Source: Notospermus geniculatus
Lineage: Eukaryota; Nemertea; Pilidiophora; Heteronemertea; Lineidae
Direction of reading: 5' to 3'
NCBI GenBank assembly: GCA_002633025.1
Contig: NMRB01002800.1
Coordinates: 1 to 64,000 of the forward strand
DNA: 64,000 nucleotides
Position 1 is the first letter of the stretch, and each line of letters starts with the position of its first letter. The notes below the pieces were generated by a model. The model did not search any database and had not been told where the DNA came from. It was given only the letters and a program-made list of their open reading frames with translations. The position numbers were made by a program, and so were the translations under genes. Below are positions 21,163 to 32,229 of this stretch, in pieces.

Positions 21163-21530
21163 AGCAAACTCGTCCCCAGTGGGTTTACGTTCCTACAACA
21201 CCACTGAAAAGGGCTGACGACTTCAGGAATACTGCGCATGCGCGATATACTAATTTTGAGGCGAATCACACCGAAGCTGGCACCCGCGGCATGATGTTCC
21301 CAACTAAACTATTCGTTTGAAATTGCTCTAATACTCAAACAACTTCGTGTTTTGGGTGTATTATATGGCTTTTTAGGCATATGATCTTTTTCAGTCATCG
21401 AAGAACGAAATATTGTGTGAAACAAACATTTTGGCACGCTGCCAGCGGTTGACCAGAAATTTTGGTCAGGTCATAGCCCTTGCCAGAGATATCCTCGGAT
21501 GAGGTAGATCTGGGTACGAGATTGGTAAGA
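21163..21530 (+). repeat. Dispersed repeat of about 370 bp with a short conserved ORF
   Basis: A second copy at about 59070-59445 lies in the opposite orientation and matches closely over CCCAGTGGGTTTACGTTCC through GATATCCTCGGATGAGGTAG. Both copies encode an open stretch containing RADDFRNTAHARYTNFEANH followed by TEAGTRG and MFPTKLFV then a stop. I do not recognise the peptide. Confidence 0.6.
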
Positions 21531-22446
21531 CAGGCGCAATCACACTCGCGCCCCTGCGTGCGCGCAAAATTGCATCGAGGAGCTCGATTGACTGTGCTCT
21601 TCAGCATCCTTGAAGTTCAGGCGCAAGTGTGAACAGTTCTCCTTCATGAGTATGAACAGCTCTCCTCGAGCCTTTGAGGAGATCAACTAATGGGGAACTG
21701 GCGTGCTAAAAGGAGGCGCTGGGCAACAACTCAGTTTTTTTCACAAGAACGCATGCGCTGCGACGTTGAAAACGTCATTGATGTCATGACGTTGCGTCAT
21801 TCAGAATCAATGACGTCCCTCTTCGGTCTGTTATTTACGCTAAAATCGTCAATTTTATCGATGAAATGTTCCCGCTTGAATTTTCTTTTGAAAATACTCA
21901 GATACATTGAGTCAGTCTTATACTTGATGATAGATGTGTAAAATTCAAAATTCAGTGGACTACTTCAGGTATATTTAGGGCTAGAAGTAGGGTGTAGTTT
22001 CAGAATTAAATGGCAAATAACGTTGGTTTGACTTTCGACGTCATACTTTCAACTGAGTTGTTCGTCAGCGCCACGACACGGAGTAGTTCCGCCGGTTCCT
22101 CATTGAGCTTGTGCAGATTTCAAACATGAAGCACTGATTGCCTGGCTTGTAACAATTTTTTTATTCTGATGACCATCCTCGTTCCCAATACTTTCCAACC
22201 ACAAAATATACAGCGGCCGGTGTAACTGGCTTGGTGCCAACCTGGGAGCGAGGTTGGTTCAAAAGTGTTCTGATTGGTGCACCGCAACTCGAGGTGCGAG
22301 AGAAACAGAAACCTTGGCGAAGTTCTCCATGGGTTTGTGCGTACGAAGTATGAGGTAGTACAGACACATGGTAGTCCATGACGGCAGAAGCCTGGAAGTG
22401 CACGAGTCACGTTGATTTGGAATTCGTCAATTTACATGAAACAAAC

Positions 22447-22634
22447 CAGAGGTTCGTTGTTGTGGGACAAGTGAAGTCTCCATAGTTTTCCGTCATCAGA
22501 ATAGTAGACGAAATACTGGGTGACCCACTGGTTAGATCCTCTCATACCCTGAGTCGCCACGCCAAAAATGGACATCCGTGACCCGAGGTCAATTTCTAGG
22601 TACTGCTCATTGGTGTTCGTGTCAGGTACCCATG
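22447..22634 (-). CDS. CNTNAP-like receptor, F5/8C central exon, copy B (candidate alternative exon)
   Basis: A 188-nt exon with acceptor catccacag and donor CTCTG|GTTTGT. It encodes AWVPDTNTNEQYLEIDL, VATQGMRGS and VTQYFVYYSDDGKLW. Length, phase and domain segment are the same as in copy A 2.8 kb upstream, and about 32 of 63 aligned residues are identical by my hand count, with the EIDL, VATQGMRGS and TQY cores conserved. Conservation of the structural core with divergence in the loops looks like an old, selected duplication and not a fresh or dead copy. The donor is weaker than consensus, which fits regulated splicing. Confidence 0.9.
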
Positions 22635-22918
22635 CTGTGGATGATATAGGTGAAAGTAGTGGGTAAATGTAAAATGAGGAATGGATAGCGAGCCGGAGGC
22701 CAGTTAGGGTTAGGGGCAGGAGAATGGGAGACTACTGCCGTTAGATGCCGCCACCAGTCCGAGTCAGCAGTCCTAGGATGTCATGAAATGTGACGTCACG
22801 GCATGACATCATCCATAATAACGTGAAGGTCATGGTTTACGTCTGTGACATCAAATTTTGTGACATTCTCGGCCCACTAGCAGGCAGCCTCTAGCACTAG
22901 CAGCAGTATCCCATTTGG

Positions 22919-23050
22919 TTTCCTTTACATAGAAGTACTAGTATACGGTATACGAAAATGCCGGTTAACAATGGCTTCACGGTCTTGAACCCATTTGAAG
23001 CCTTTGTTAACCGGCGTTTTCGTATACTGTATACTTCTATATAAAGGAAG
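22919..23050. repeat. Foldback, TATACGAAAATGCCGGTTAAC arms
   Basis: GTATACGAAAATGCCGGTTA and TAACCGGCGTTTTCGTATAC are inverted, flanked by inverted TTTCCTTTACATAGAAGTA-type ends. Confidence 0.7.
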
Positions 23051-23052
23051 CC

Positions 23053-23482
23053 TTAAGGCCACACTTTTTATATTTATTGGATTACGGATTTTTCAGGCCA
23101 AAACCTATGTAGGAGGGGAGGGAATAAAAATAAAAATAAAATACAAAAATCTTTGACTTTTTAATTTTTTCCCTAGTGTTACGTGCTATGCGTCACAGAA
23201 ATTCAAGGGGGAGGGAATAAAAAAAGTGAAATGTGCTAAAAAAGAAATAAAACCTTTTATTGGTGCAACAGTAGAACAAGAGATATGGCCTACATAGGGG
23301 CCTATATCCTGAAAATACAGGGTGTCAGCATTTAAATATCTTTGACATTGCACCTAGTGGTCGGCGGGAAAAAAACAAGAACACAAAATAGACCATCGGG
23401 AATTTTATTTTTTTCAACATTTTCAAAAAACCTGGGGGGCGGATCCGTAATCCAATAAATAAAAAAAGTGTGGCCTAAGGCA
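23053..23482. mobile_element. Foldback element, GGCCACACTTTTT ends
   Basis: The left CTTAAGGCCACACTTTTTAT and right AAAAAGTGTGGCCTAAGG ends are inverted, with ATTGGATTACGGAT arms. The right half of another copy lies at 42420-42475. Confidence 0.7.
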
Positions 23483-23604
23483 TAAAGTGTAATTTTATGG
23501 TGCATATCGTCTTCATTTTTGCTACGGGCCAAGTTTTTTCTCATTGAACCGCAAAATGAAGTCAGTACAGTGCAAGTGGCATTCCACCCTGGAGTGTTGT
23601 TGAG

Positions 23605-24270
23605 GAGTCCTGATAGCCTAGTGGTTTTATATCACGTCCAGTGGCGGATCCAGGACTTCCCGAACGGGGGCGCGGAATGGGCAAACCCATTCCCTGAGCG
23701 CCGAAGGCACCAAGCCCCGAAAAATTTTGGGGTAAAAGTGCCGGAAACGCCATTTTCTGGCACCTGGACGGGCCAAATTGAACTTTCTTTTTACCGAAAA
23801 TCAGGGGTCTGATTATATGCCTTCGAAAATTTTTGCTGCTCGGCGGCTGAAGGGGGGGGCGTGCGCCGGGCACGCCCCCTTGGATCCGCCACTGACGTCC
23901 GTTTAAGCCGCAGGTTGTGGGTTCAAATCCCAGGCCATTATCATGGCCATAATGGGATCAATCATCCCTGGCTCTTCAGTCCGCCGTGCAGGTCAGTAAA
24001 GCGGTGGTGCTTGTACCTTGTATCTTTGCAAGGGCAAGTAAAAGACTCCATCCAAGTGAGGAACATGAGTAGCTTGAGATGGCCTCTTCCGTACTTAACA
24101 GGGCCAATAATGCTATGGCTTTGGCCCCGACGGAAAAATCTTTACAATTTGCAAGGAGCACAGATTCAACACTGGCCTCCCATGTCAAGATAGTCCTGGT
24201 TAAAGTAAAGTCGTCTCCGAATTTTGCAAAGTTTCAACCCCAACCAGGGTTTTTCTCAGCCACTTTCTAG
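23605..24270 (+). mobile_element. tRNA-derived SINE family 2, split by a 5-bp-TSD element
   Basis: The head GTCCTGATAGCCTAGTGGTT and, after the insertion, GTTCAAATCCCAGGCC and the body TTGTACCTTGTATCTTTGC and GCAAGGGCAAGTAAAAGAC match the other copies of this SINE. Confidence 0.75.
23639..23894. mobile_element. CAGTGGCGGATCC-ended MITE inserted in a SINE, 5-bp TSD
   Basis: The ends CAGTGGCGGATCCAGG and CCTTGGATCCGCCACTG give a 13-base TIR, with ACGTC on both sides (23634-23638 and 23895-23899). It interrupts the tRNA-like head of the SINE between box A and box B. Confidence 0.85.
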
Positions 24271-25238
24271 TAGAGACCCCAGAAGCTCTATGTTTGATAT
24301 CGCCTCCCATGTCAAGACTATGAAGATTTGACACTGGCCTCTGATGTCAGGAGTATGACAATCTGACATGGCCTCTTTTGTCAGGAGTATAAGAATTTGA
24401 CATTGGCACCGTATGAAGAATGAAGAGGTGTACCATGAATTACAATGCGTTAGTTAGCTGGAAAAGAAAGAATGAACGTGCGACACTAATTTGTGAAGTT
24501 GCCTCCAAAATTGTCACTGTTTGAGTGCTTGCCAAAAACTTTTGGCCCCCCTGCCACAAATCTATCAGAATATGAGACCAAAATTAGCCGTGTTCACATC
24601 CAGACCAATCTAAGACCGAATTCCCCAGTTTGCATTCGGCAATACGCATTGACTAGGCCAGTCTAGCTTAGGCATGTTCACATAAGTGAATTTGATTCAG
24701 CTACATGTAAACCGGTCTCACCAATCCGCTTGCAGAGTGCCGTCTGAACGAATTTAATTCGCTTCGACAAACAACGGCACATCTATTTGTATGTCACATG
24801 ATCAGGCACAACCTTGACACTGTTAGTTACTCCTCTTGTGGACATGTGGCTGCTTGAACCGATGTCAATCCACTTTGTGTTTTGCCGTGTGAATAGGCGT
24901 AGTAAATACGGATTAAAATGTGATCCGGGATCCGGTTGCCGGAATTCGAATTGAAACCGGCGCCAGTGTGAATGCATCAATAGAGTGTTGCTGAATCTAC
25001 ACCCACCTTTTTTTGCAAATTTGGTACTGATGGTACTGATTGTATATTTTGACTGGAAAACATGTTTTACATCAGGAATTGCTCTGTCAGCAAAAACAGC
25101 TCTTCGGAGACAACTTCACAAACCTGTGCATTTCTATGCTATGAGTTTGCCACAAGGTCACCTACAGACCCAAAGGCCCACACACAGCAATCTACAGACT
25201 CATACCGCCACCAGGATAGCGTTTTGCGATAATTCTAC

Positions 25239-25426
25239 CTTTGGTTCCCCATTTTTCTCAACGACAGGCTCCCAATTTTTTCCGTCATTACTGAAGAGGA
25301 GTTTGTACTGTGTGATCCAGTACAAACTGCCGCGCATGCCTTGGGTGGCGACGGCCATAAGTACGTGACGTGTTTTCAAATCGATCTCAAGGAACTGGAG
25401 AAAATCGTTCGTTTCGGCCTGCCAGG
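25239..25426 (-). CDS. CNTNAP-like receptor, F5/8C central exon, copy A (candidate alternative exon)
   Basis: A 188-nt exon with acceptor tccgaacag and donor AAAG|GTAGAA. It encodes the core of the F5/8C domain: AWQAETNDFLQFLEIDL, then VATQGMRGS, then ITQYKLLFSNDGKNW. The family signature of a strand ending in EIDL, the ATQG loop and W-TQY-SDDG is present. It enters with two bases and ends at a codon boundary, exactly like copy B at 22.5 kb, and joins the shared C-terminal exon as EPK then LFIGNSD. I infer that copies A and B are mutually exclusive, because one F5/8C domain needs only one core. Confidence 0.92.
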
Positions 25427-25558
25427 CTGTTCGGAAAGATGACAAAAAAATGACAAAACATGAACATGACAAACAAACATATTAACTGCTGAAAAGTGCA
25501 GAGAAACTGATATCTATCCATAGACTGTTCAGCCAAAAATTTTCCAAGATGGCACCTA

Positions 25559-25867
25559 CACAGGGAAATTGACGTACATCTGGCAGACGTATGGCGCATA
25601 TACGGCATATATGGCATACGTCCTGGTTGTGTATTACCGTATATAAAAGTAGCCAGATTCAATTTGTATGTACGTCGTTGTATGTACGCGGGATATGTGG
25701 CGTATGATGTACGTATGCCATACGTACAGCATATACTCGGCAGACATATTTTTCCCTACGTAAGCCATAGGTACACCGGACGTCCAGAGGATGATCCATT
25801 GTACATACATGTACAGCGGATATAAAAATGGCTGTATGTCCGCCGTATGTACGTCATTTTGCCTGTG
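25559..25867. mobile_element. TACG/ATAC-rich foldback with TA TSD
   Basis: The ends CACAGGGAAATTGACGTACA and TGTACGTCATTTTGCCTGTG are flanked by TA. The interior is dense in CATACGTAC and CATATGTACG words. It lies 130 bases upstream of F5/8C exon copy A. Confidence 0.7.
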
Positions 25868-26069
25868 TATCGACTCGCATTTTACATTATTACCAACCTG
25901 TATCAATCATCAATTACATTATTTACAGTTCATCATCTGTAACTTCTTCTTGATGTGCCCAGATGCCTTTCATTTACCTCCAAAATGTGCCCCCCCCCCC
26001 CCATTTTTTCTTTTTACGTACTTCTGACAGTCCGGGGAAAATTAACTGCACAAAAACGCCTTAGTTACA

Positions 26070-26330
26070 CTCAATTTATATCAACTGTCAAATTCTCTTA
26101 ATGGGACTGTTCATTTTCGTCAATTGAGGAATCTGAGTTGCGATCCTTTAGAAAATGGAGAAAGCTACATGTATGAAGCTGCAAATTGCAGCAATTATTG
26201 TGTACAGCACATCAAGTAATCCATGCAGTTTGCAAGTGCATAGCTTTTTCCGTTTTCCCAAAGATCACAACTCAGATTCCTCAAGTGACAAAAATGAACA
26301 GCCCCTTTTCAGCTCTGACATCGTGGGGAA
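26070..26330. repeat. Foldback, GGACTGTTCATTTTCGTC arms
   Basis: AATGGGACTGTTCATTTTCG and GAGGAATCTGAGTTGCGATC are mirrored by TCACAACTCAGATTCCTCAA and AAAATGAACAGCCCC. Confidence 0.6.
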
Positions 26331-26447
26331 AAAATTCCCTTTTTGGCCTGAAGTAGGCCCCTGCCCTTTTCATGCTTTTTGCTCTAGGTATAACACCCTA
26401 GCCGTTTGAAATCCAGACTGAAGCACTATTCGACTATTGAACCTTAC

Positions 26448-26582
26448 CGCCGTTATGGTACAGCCTTGCCTTATAAGGCTGGCGTTGTCTGGCCCAGCTG
26501 TCTGCTGTCATCTGAGCGTCCGTGACCGTTCCGTTGAAGACGCCCAGAGGCTCTGGGGTAGGCTTGCAATACTCCGAGTATG
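26448..26582 (-). CDS. CNTNAP-like receptor, F5/8C domain exon, N-terminal part
   Basis: This 135-nt phase 1-1 exon (acceptor ccatttcag, donor G|GTAAGG) encodes the start of an F5/8 type C (discoidin) domain: a first cysteine in SEYCKP, the EPLGVFNGTVTDAQMTA segment typical of these domains, and an end in KARLYHNGG. In this family the F5/8C domain is the membrane-distal module of the ectodomain. The last base joins in frame with either of two alternative downstream exons (25.3 kb or 22.5 kb), giving NGGAWQ or NGGAWV. Confidence 0.92.
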
Positions 26583-26599
26583 CTGAAATGGAGATTTGG

Positions 26600-28120
26600 A
26601 TTATTTGTTGGTGAACATGTGATCAGAGTTTGACCCTCTGATAAACGCATGCATTGCTCCGATGTCAACTCTCATAGCCTCAACATTTGTGACCGGCTCC
26701 AGCAAAAGCAGGCCCTTGTCAAAGGTGATCATCATTGGTCATTCCGTTTACTCAACTTATCAGGCTCAGTAAGAAAATTCTTAAAACATGTAACATGCCA
26801 AAACGCAGATTTACAAAATCTGACCCCCAAAAAATGGACTAGATCTGGACAGGAATTTTTCATGCTGGGATCACCAGGCTCTGGGAATATGTCCTCCATC
26901 GAGATTGAACAAAAAATGATTATAAAATGCTACCACAAACATGACAAAGGGTAAGGACATGAAGGAAATGTATACAAATGGGGGAATTAACGAAGAAAAT
27001 CTTCTTAGACGAGAGGCACTTCTCAATACACCGTCTAGTATCAATCTGATTTTATGGGCTAAAGACAAGACACACGATGAAATTGGACATGCACTCTAGG
27101 GGCCATGACCATTTTCATCTCAAGCATGTCAAGTGCCACGCCCACAAGATGCTTTCTTTCATGTCTTTCGTCACATTCTTCGGTAGTGGTATAAACTGTC
27201 TTCTCCTCGGAAACGAAGACACAATGATTGCGTGAAGGTGCCCACTGAATGTGAGCTCACTTCTGACATGCCTGATCTAATCAACGTGCAAGCCCCAAGA
27301 TATTACTCAAATTCAGAATATCCAACATTTCATCACTCCATCGGCCAACACCACTGATTGTGATGCCCCTCTCCCCCAAAATGAACATTATTTTTAGGGG
27401 AGACGGGTAGATTGCTCTTCGGCTTCACTATTCTGATGTAAGAGATGGGTTTTCCTCCTCCTCCTCCTTGTCATGGGTCATTGCATCTTCCCACAGCAGG
27501 GGTTCTTAGGGGCCATCTCAAAATTGTTTTGATGCCAAAAAAGACGAAGTGACTTCCTCTGCAGGGAGGGGGTTCTTGATTTGGGGAAGCCCACTTCATC
27601 TGAAAAAATTGGCATCACTCTTTTTTACAGGAGAATGACTTCTTTATATGCTTTCTTGGCTTACATGTACTAGTGTCTTCACATGTTTTTCTTTATCATC
27701 TTTCCATGCCTACCGTCCCTACATGGATGAAGCCAATATCAAGTGCCCACTTCATCTTTTCAAGGGGGAGGGGGGTCAGGGAAAAGACGAAGTCACTTTG
27801 TGTTTTTGGCATCAATATCACTTTGAGACAGCCCCTTATCACACTCCACTTCATCCACTCACGAGTGTATGAAGAGGAACGAGACCAAAGCCCTGCTATG
27901 CCTATGGGAGGATGGGGTCATTGGAGAAAATTTGGGAGCATTTCGGATGGACAGGACCTGGAATTGGCCAGTCCTCTACAAGCTGAACGGACAACATCCA
28001 CACAACACACATTTCTTTATTTTTGAGCACACTACAGTCAAAAATTTTCTTACAAGTATTATTCGTTATCAACAGCTACTTACTACTGTCATGTCGTACT
28101 GGTTCAAAAGCACCACACGC
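26600..28120. other. Receptor intron without recognisable exon
   Basis: A weak foldback (GATGCCAAAAAAGACGAAG near 27528, complement near 27790) and GA-rich tracts are the only structure I see. Confidence 0.5.
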
Positions 28121-28121
28121 A

Positions 28122-28392
28122 ATAGACAAAATCCCAAATTCCCAGATCTGCGCACTTCCGCCAGAATCGTAAGTTACAGAACCTCGACCTGAAACCAGCT
28201 GACGTGACGCAATCCATGATTCAGCAATGGTCGAGTCTGACGCAACGTCATCGAACTCACTGTCGTTCACATGGTCGTGGGGTTTTCTGCGTCACGTCAT
28301 TCAGTGTCAGATGGTTTCAGACCGAGGTTCTGTTTGTTTACGATTTCGACGGAAGTGCGCAGATCTTTCTCGTTTTCGTCAATTTAGGATTT
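28122..28392. mobile_element. Foldback, CAGATCTGCGCACTTCCG arms
   Basis: The arms CCAGATCTGCGCACTTCCGC and GGAAGTGCGCAGATCTTT are inverted, with CTGAAACCAGCTGACGTGAC and GTCAGATGGTTTCAGACCG inner arms. The same unit is embedded at 4877-5110. Confidence 0.7.
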
Positions 28393-28868
28393 GTCTGTAC
28401 GCATTTATCAACAGGGTGGCCCAGAAAAAGTGTCCCCAAACATCCTTTCTGTTTACCCATTGCTTGACGGACGTTTTTTTCTGGGCCATCTTATCCCATC
28501 CACAAAATAACTCAAAACCAACGGCTATTCTGTTATTATTAGTGTTACATAATGTATAGTGAATTACTTATAGTGTACTGTTACAATAAATAACATCAAA
28601 AGCACATTCATTACTTAGGACAAACAATTGCTGTGTGGGACGAAGTTGTCTGGGTTGCTATGATTCCCATAGTTAGGATCACCAAATACTAATCTGGGCT
28701 CCCGACTAATTCTGGAACAATACGCTGGTCAGTGTTCTTCAGAGAAACTTGGAACCTTATAGTTTCTAAACCTATCCAGAAAAACTTCGATCAGACAGAA
28801 CTTCAGGTTTATACGCTGCATCATAAGGACGGTAAGATGTACATGTACATGTAGGTTTAAAATGGTTA

Positions 28869-29214
28869 CAGTGTTATATCTAGGCCATTTTAGAGTGGCG
28901 CCGCGCCATGCCACCAAAGGGGGCGCCATTGTGCCCTTTTTTAACCCCCTAGGGCGCCATGCCCCTAAAAAAAAATTTTTTTAAAAGGTTTTTAGTACCC
29001 CCAGACCCTTTGCCATGGTCCCTTTTGGTCATATCACCTTAGAAACCGGCTTAAATTGGCTGTTGACTGGAGTTATAGAAACCTTTTTTAACTTTTTAGC
29101 TTTTCAAATTCCGTTAGAAGAAATGTCGCGAATGAAAAGTGCCCTTTTCTAGGTTGAAGTGCCCTTTTCGCAAAGTTTGCACCATGCCCTTCTGAAATCC
29201 TAGATATAACACTG
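28869..29214. mobile_element. CAGTGTTATATCTAGG element, intact copy, 5-bp TSD
   Basis: The 16-base TIR is perfect, and GGTTA flanks both ends (28864-28868 and 29215-29219). The interior carries GGGGGCGCCATTGTGCCC and an A/T run. It is the reference copy for the interrupted element at 20274-20969. Confidence 0.9.
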
Positions 29215-29983
29215 GGTTAGGGTCTATTCTCAGTACCGTAATTAGCAGGCCACAGGACTACATGTACAGGCTATATCAGAACATATCTTTGGATTTGTCA
29301 ATTTTTTTATCACTGTTTATGGTACACGTATAATGTGTGTGGCCCACAGGAAAACCTTACTGGGCTAGTTTGGTTGTCCCACGGTGACTTCTGGTACTGG
29401 TAGTCTCGGGTTGCAGGACTCCCAGGAATAGGAGCTGTCAGCGAGTTCACCACTACACGTAGGTGTCACTACGGCCCAATTCAATGCATCTAGCGGACCC
29501 AGTCATTATCGATCGAGCAGCAATCACGTAGATATTCCTGTACATTGGTCCGCTAAGACTGTGCTGCCATCTGTTAGCAATATGCGCGGCTGACTGCTCC
29601 TATTCCGATCCCTGAGGGTTAGGACATAGGGTTAGTGTCCAATCCAATGGTGTAGTTTTTAGAGCTTTCACAAGTCATACGGTGAAGAACACTGACTGAT
29701 CATGGTGGTTTTCGTGCATAAAAAACAAAAGCAGGATAAATAAAGTGTGACAAATCTAAATTCTAAGAGTAGGAAAATGCGATCAAAATATTTTAATCAC
29801 ACACATAATCAAAACTTACCATATTTTTGTTGAGCTACATGAAAACGCAGGACACAAAAAGAAGTTCAAATGAAGGATAGACACATCAAATCTGATTGGC
29901 TGATAGTTCGCCCCTCATTTTTAAACAAGTGCACAGACTGGCCAGATAAACTACCCGGTGCCTATAGACGATATCTATCACTC

Positions 29984-30187
29984 CAAAGTGTGCAGCACCT
30001 GACGTGGCAGCGTCATGACGTCCCGCACATCATTTCATGATGTCTTGACGCGAGACGAAAAAAAATCAAATTGTTTCCCCGACGTCATGATCGCTGAAAC
30101 AAATGGACTTTTTTTCGAGTCACGTCATGGCGTTCAGAAATGACGTGCGGGACGTCATGACGCTACCGCTTCAGGTGCTGCACTCAG
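29984..30187. repeat. TGACGTC-rich foldback
   Basis: GTGCAGCACCTGACGTGGCA and GCTTCAGGTGCTGCAC are the ends. The arms contain CGTCATGACGTCCCGCAC on both strands. Confidence 0.7.
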
Positions 30188-30477
30188 ATATATATTCAGA
30201 TATATAGTGGCAGGCAGCTTGCCACTTTTGGACACTTGTAGTAAAGGGTGAGTTCAGGTTTTTTTGAATTCCTACTTACGGGATTCACCAAGTCAACAAC
30301 ATCAAACATGTCGAAGTCAAGCAAGTAGAAGTCAAGGGATAGAAATGACAGATCTGGTGACATTTTCTTACAACATGAACTGGTAGGAACTAAACTTCAT
30401 GCATTGCATTGCATTACTATTGGGGAATGTAACTTTCTGGAGATTCTGTCCAACAGCAATAACATACATGTACGTAC

Positions 30478-30543
30478 CGAAGCTGGTCCCGTCAGACATT
30501 CTGTATCCTCCTGTGTTCCCCCATAGTGCTCCCCACTCAACAG
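30478..30543 (-). CDS. Candidate 66-nt linker exon between sushi and F5/8C exons
   Basis: The acceptor is tgctcctttcag and the donor TTCG|GTACGT. The exon is 66 nt and phase 1-1 like its neighbours, and encodes VEWGALWGNTGGYRMSDG plus TSF. Joined in frame it bridges the second sushi exon (VVCEA) and the F5/8C exon (AYSEYC). I do not recognise the peptide as a domain. It is glycine and tryptophan rich and could be a short linker, an optional cassette or a chance ORF. Another frame of this interval is also open, so the call rests on splice sites and phase only. Confidence 0.4.
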
Positions 30544-30649
30544 CTGAAAGGAGCAAGAAAATATTACCGGTATATGGTTTTGGAGGCCAAAACACAGGAC
30601 AAAGGTTTACATGTAGCTAGTACTAGTTTTAGAAAAGTGCAATTGACCA

Positions 30650-31850
30650 AGGTTGAGACTGATTTTGCTATGCCATATTTCAATCAACACAAGAATTTAC
30701 CAAGATTCAAAAGTGTGAGTACAAAATTAGGCAACTCCGGTGCATTCCTGCTCTGACCCAGTGCAGTGTGGCAGGGAGATGGCCTCAAAAAAACGTAGAA
30801 GGGCCCTCTCTGCTCTTACCCCATTCTGATACCGACGTGATAAAACATTTAGACTCAGCCATCTCAGGCAATTGACTACATGTTGGGCCGAGTTCAGCAT
30901 GATGGGCATGGCCTTGTGTTAGGACTAGGAGGACCCTGGAGGACTGGAATCAGACCTAAGACAAGGCATGTGAAACTAAACTGTAAGGCTCTATGCTACG
31001 AAATCCTGATTTTTTAAAAATAAATGTAAAAAACTTGGCCTCGCCAACACTGGCGCGCCACTACTCATAGCCCGCTGCAAACAATCAAACTTTTCATCCA
31101 ATTTTCTGAATATGCTCAATAAAGGCCTCATGCGGGTTTATACATTGAAGCCCCAGACATGCCAGACCCCCGCCAGAGCCCGGATACCGCCACACCAATT
31201 AAATTGTCTCAGAATCAGAAGTTGGAAAACACTGAAATAGTGAAAAGTAGACAGGCTAGCTTCCCCTGAGACTAGCCAGAATGTTTAAGGGGCATGTATA
31301 GAGGCAACTGAGTGAGGTACCACAAGTGGACCCATCCAAAAAGTTCAATATCCGTGAGGTTGACAGCCAGAAGGGCATGGCCATCAGTGTCTATACATGC
31401 ATGGCTCACTGTACACTGCACACACACACTAATTATACAAGCCCCATTGTCTTAACGAGACATTACATCACCTGAGCTTCGGGGCAATCAAACTCCAAGC
31501 CACCACCCTTTCTGACTAATCAAATAACATAAAACGCAACATAATGAATATAGCTAGAGACAACGACCCACGAAAATGTTGTCTTTGTCTCTGATAGTCC
31601 AGAATCACCCGGTGAAACTTGCACTGCACTTCTAATTTCACAAAACATGGGAGCTGCCATTTTCACGTAGTCTCGCTCAGCTACACATTTTGTGTTGCGC
31701 ATCCCACTACACATTTTCCAGTGAATTCGACGACTTTTTGCTGCTGGTCACAATGCTATCACGTGAGTGGTCGAGTTTGGACTGTATTCAACCCGAGTAA
31801 CGATATCGGTCACATTTATGACGTCAAAGAGAGTACATNAACTGCTTAAA
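30650..31850. other. Intron stretch without recognisable feature
   Basis: Unique-looking sequence with no convincing exon or repeat border; a single N lies at 31839. Confidence 0.45.
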
Positions 31851-31854
31851 AACT

Positions 31855-32062
31855 CCAAAGAATAGGCTTATTTGATTCCGAGGTACTATGTTTCTATCTG
31901 TTGGTAATACATTTATGAGGTGTAAATGCAACCATTCAAAAGTTAGCTGTACATCGTCCCCCCATTCTCCTGTACAAAGCACAGTCGTGCGTCTGACTGA
32001 CGTCCAATGATGAAGTCAGTTCCCAATATTCAAAACGTCCTGGCGGCTGTTGTTGGGATGGG
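31855..32062. repeat. Dispersed repeat shared with 46.0-46.45 kb
   Basis: ATGTTTCTATCTGTTG, AATACATTTATG, AAAAGTTAGCTGTACATCG and CAGTTCCCAATATTCAAAAC occur here and at 46.08-46.44 kb. Confidence 0.65.
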
Positions 32063-32229
32063 ATTTTTTTGGACTTTTAGTACATGTATGTTGTAGAGCA
32101 CATGAAACTGTACCAGAAAACGCCCCCAAAACTCTTGTTGCAATTTGTTTAGGGTTTGGCTATTTTTTTCGTAGATTGACTGGACTAACAGGCGCGGTCC
32201 GCGGATCCCTCATCTGGTATCCAGTACCG

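Noticed and set aside
28622-28712. Minus-strand open stretch ending FGDPNYGNHSNPDNFVPHSN..stop, resembling a C-terminal exon
   Set aside because: The acceptor is weak, its entry phase does not match the neighbouring exons, no poly(A) signal follows, and I recognise no family.
30280-30378. Minus-strand stretch with LSLDFYLLDFDMFDVVDL and a good CCC|GTAAGT donor
   Set aside because: Phase does not fit the 66-nt exon or the F5/8C exon in the open frame, and the repeated LDF words look like a short tandem repeat read in frame.
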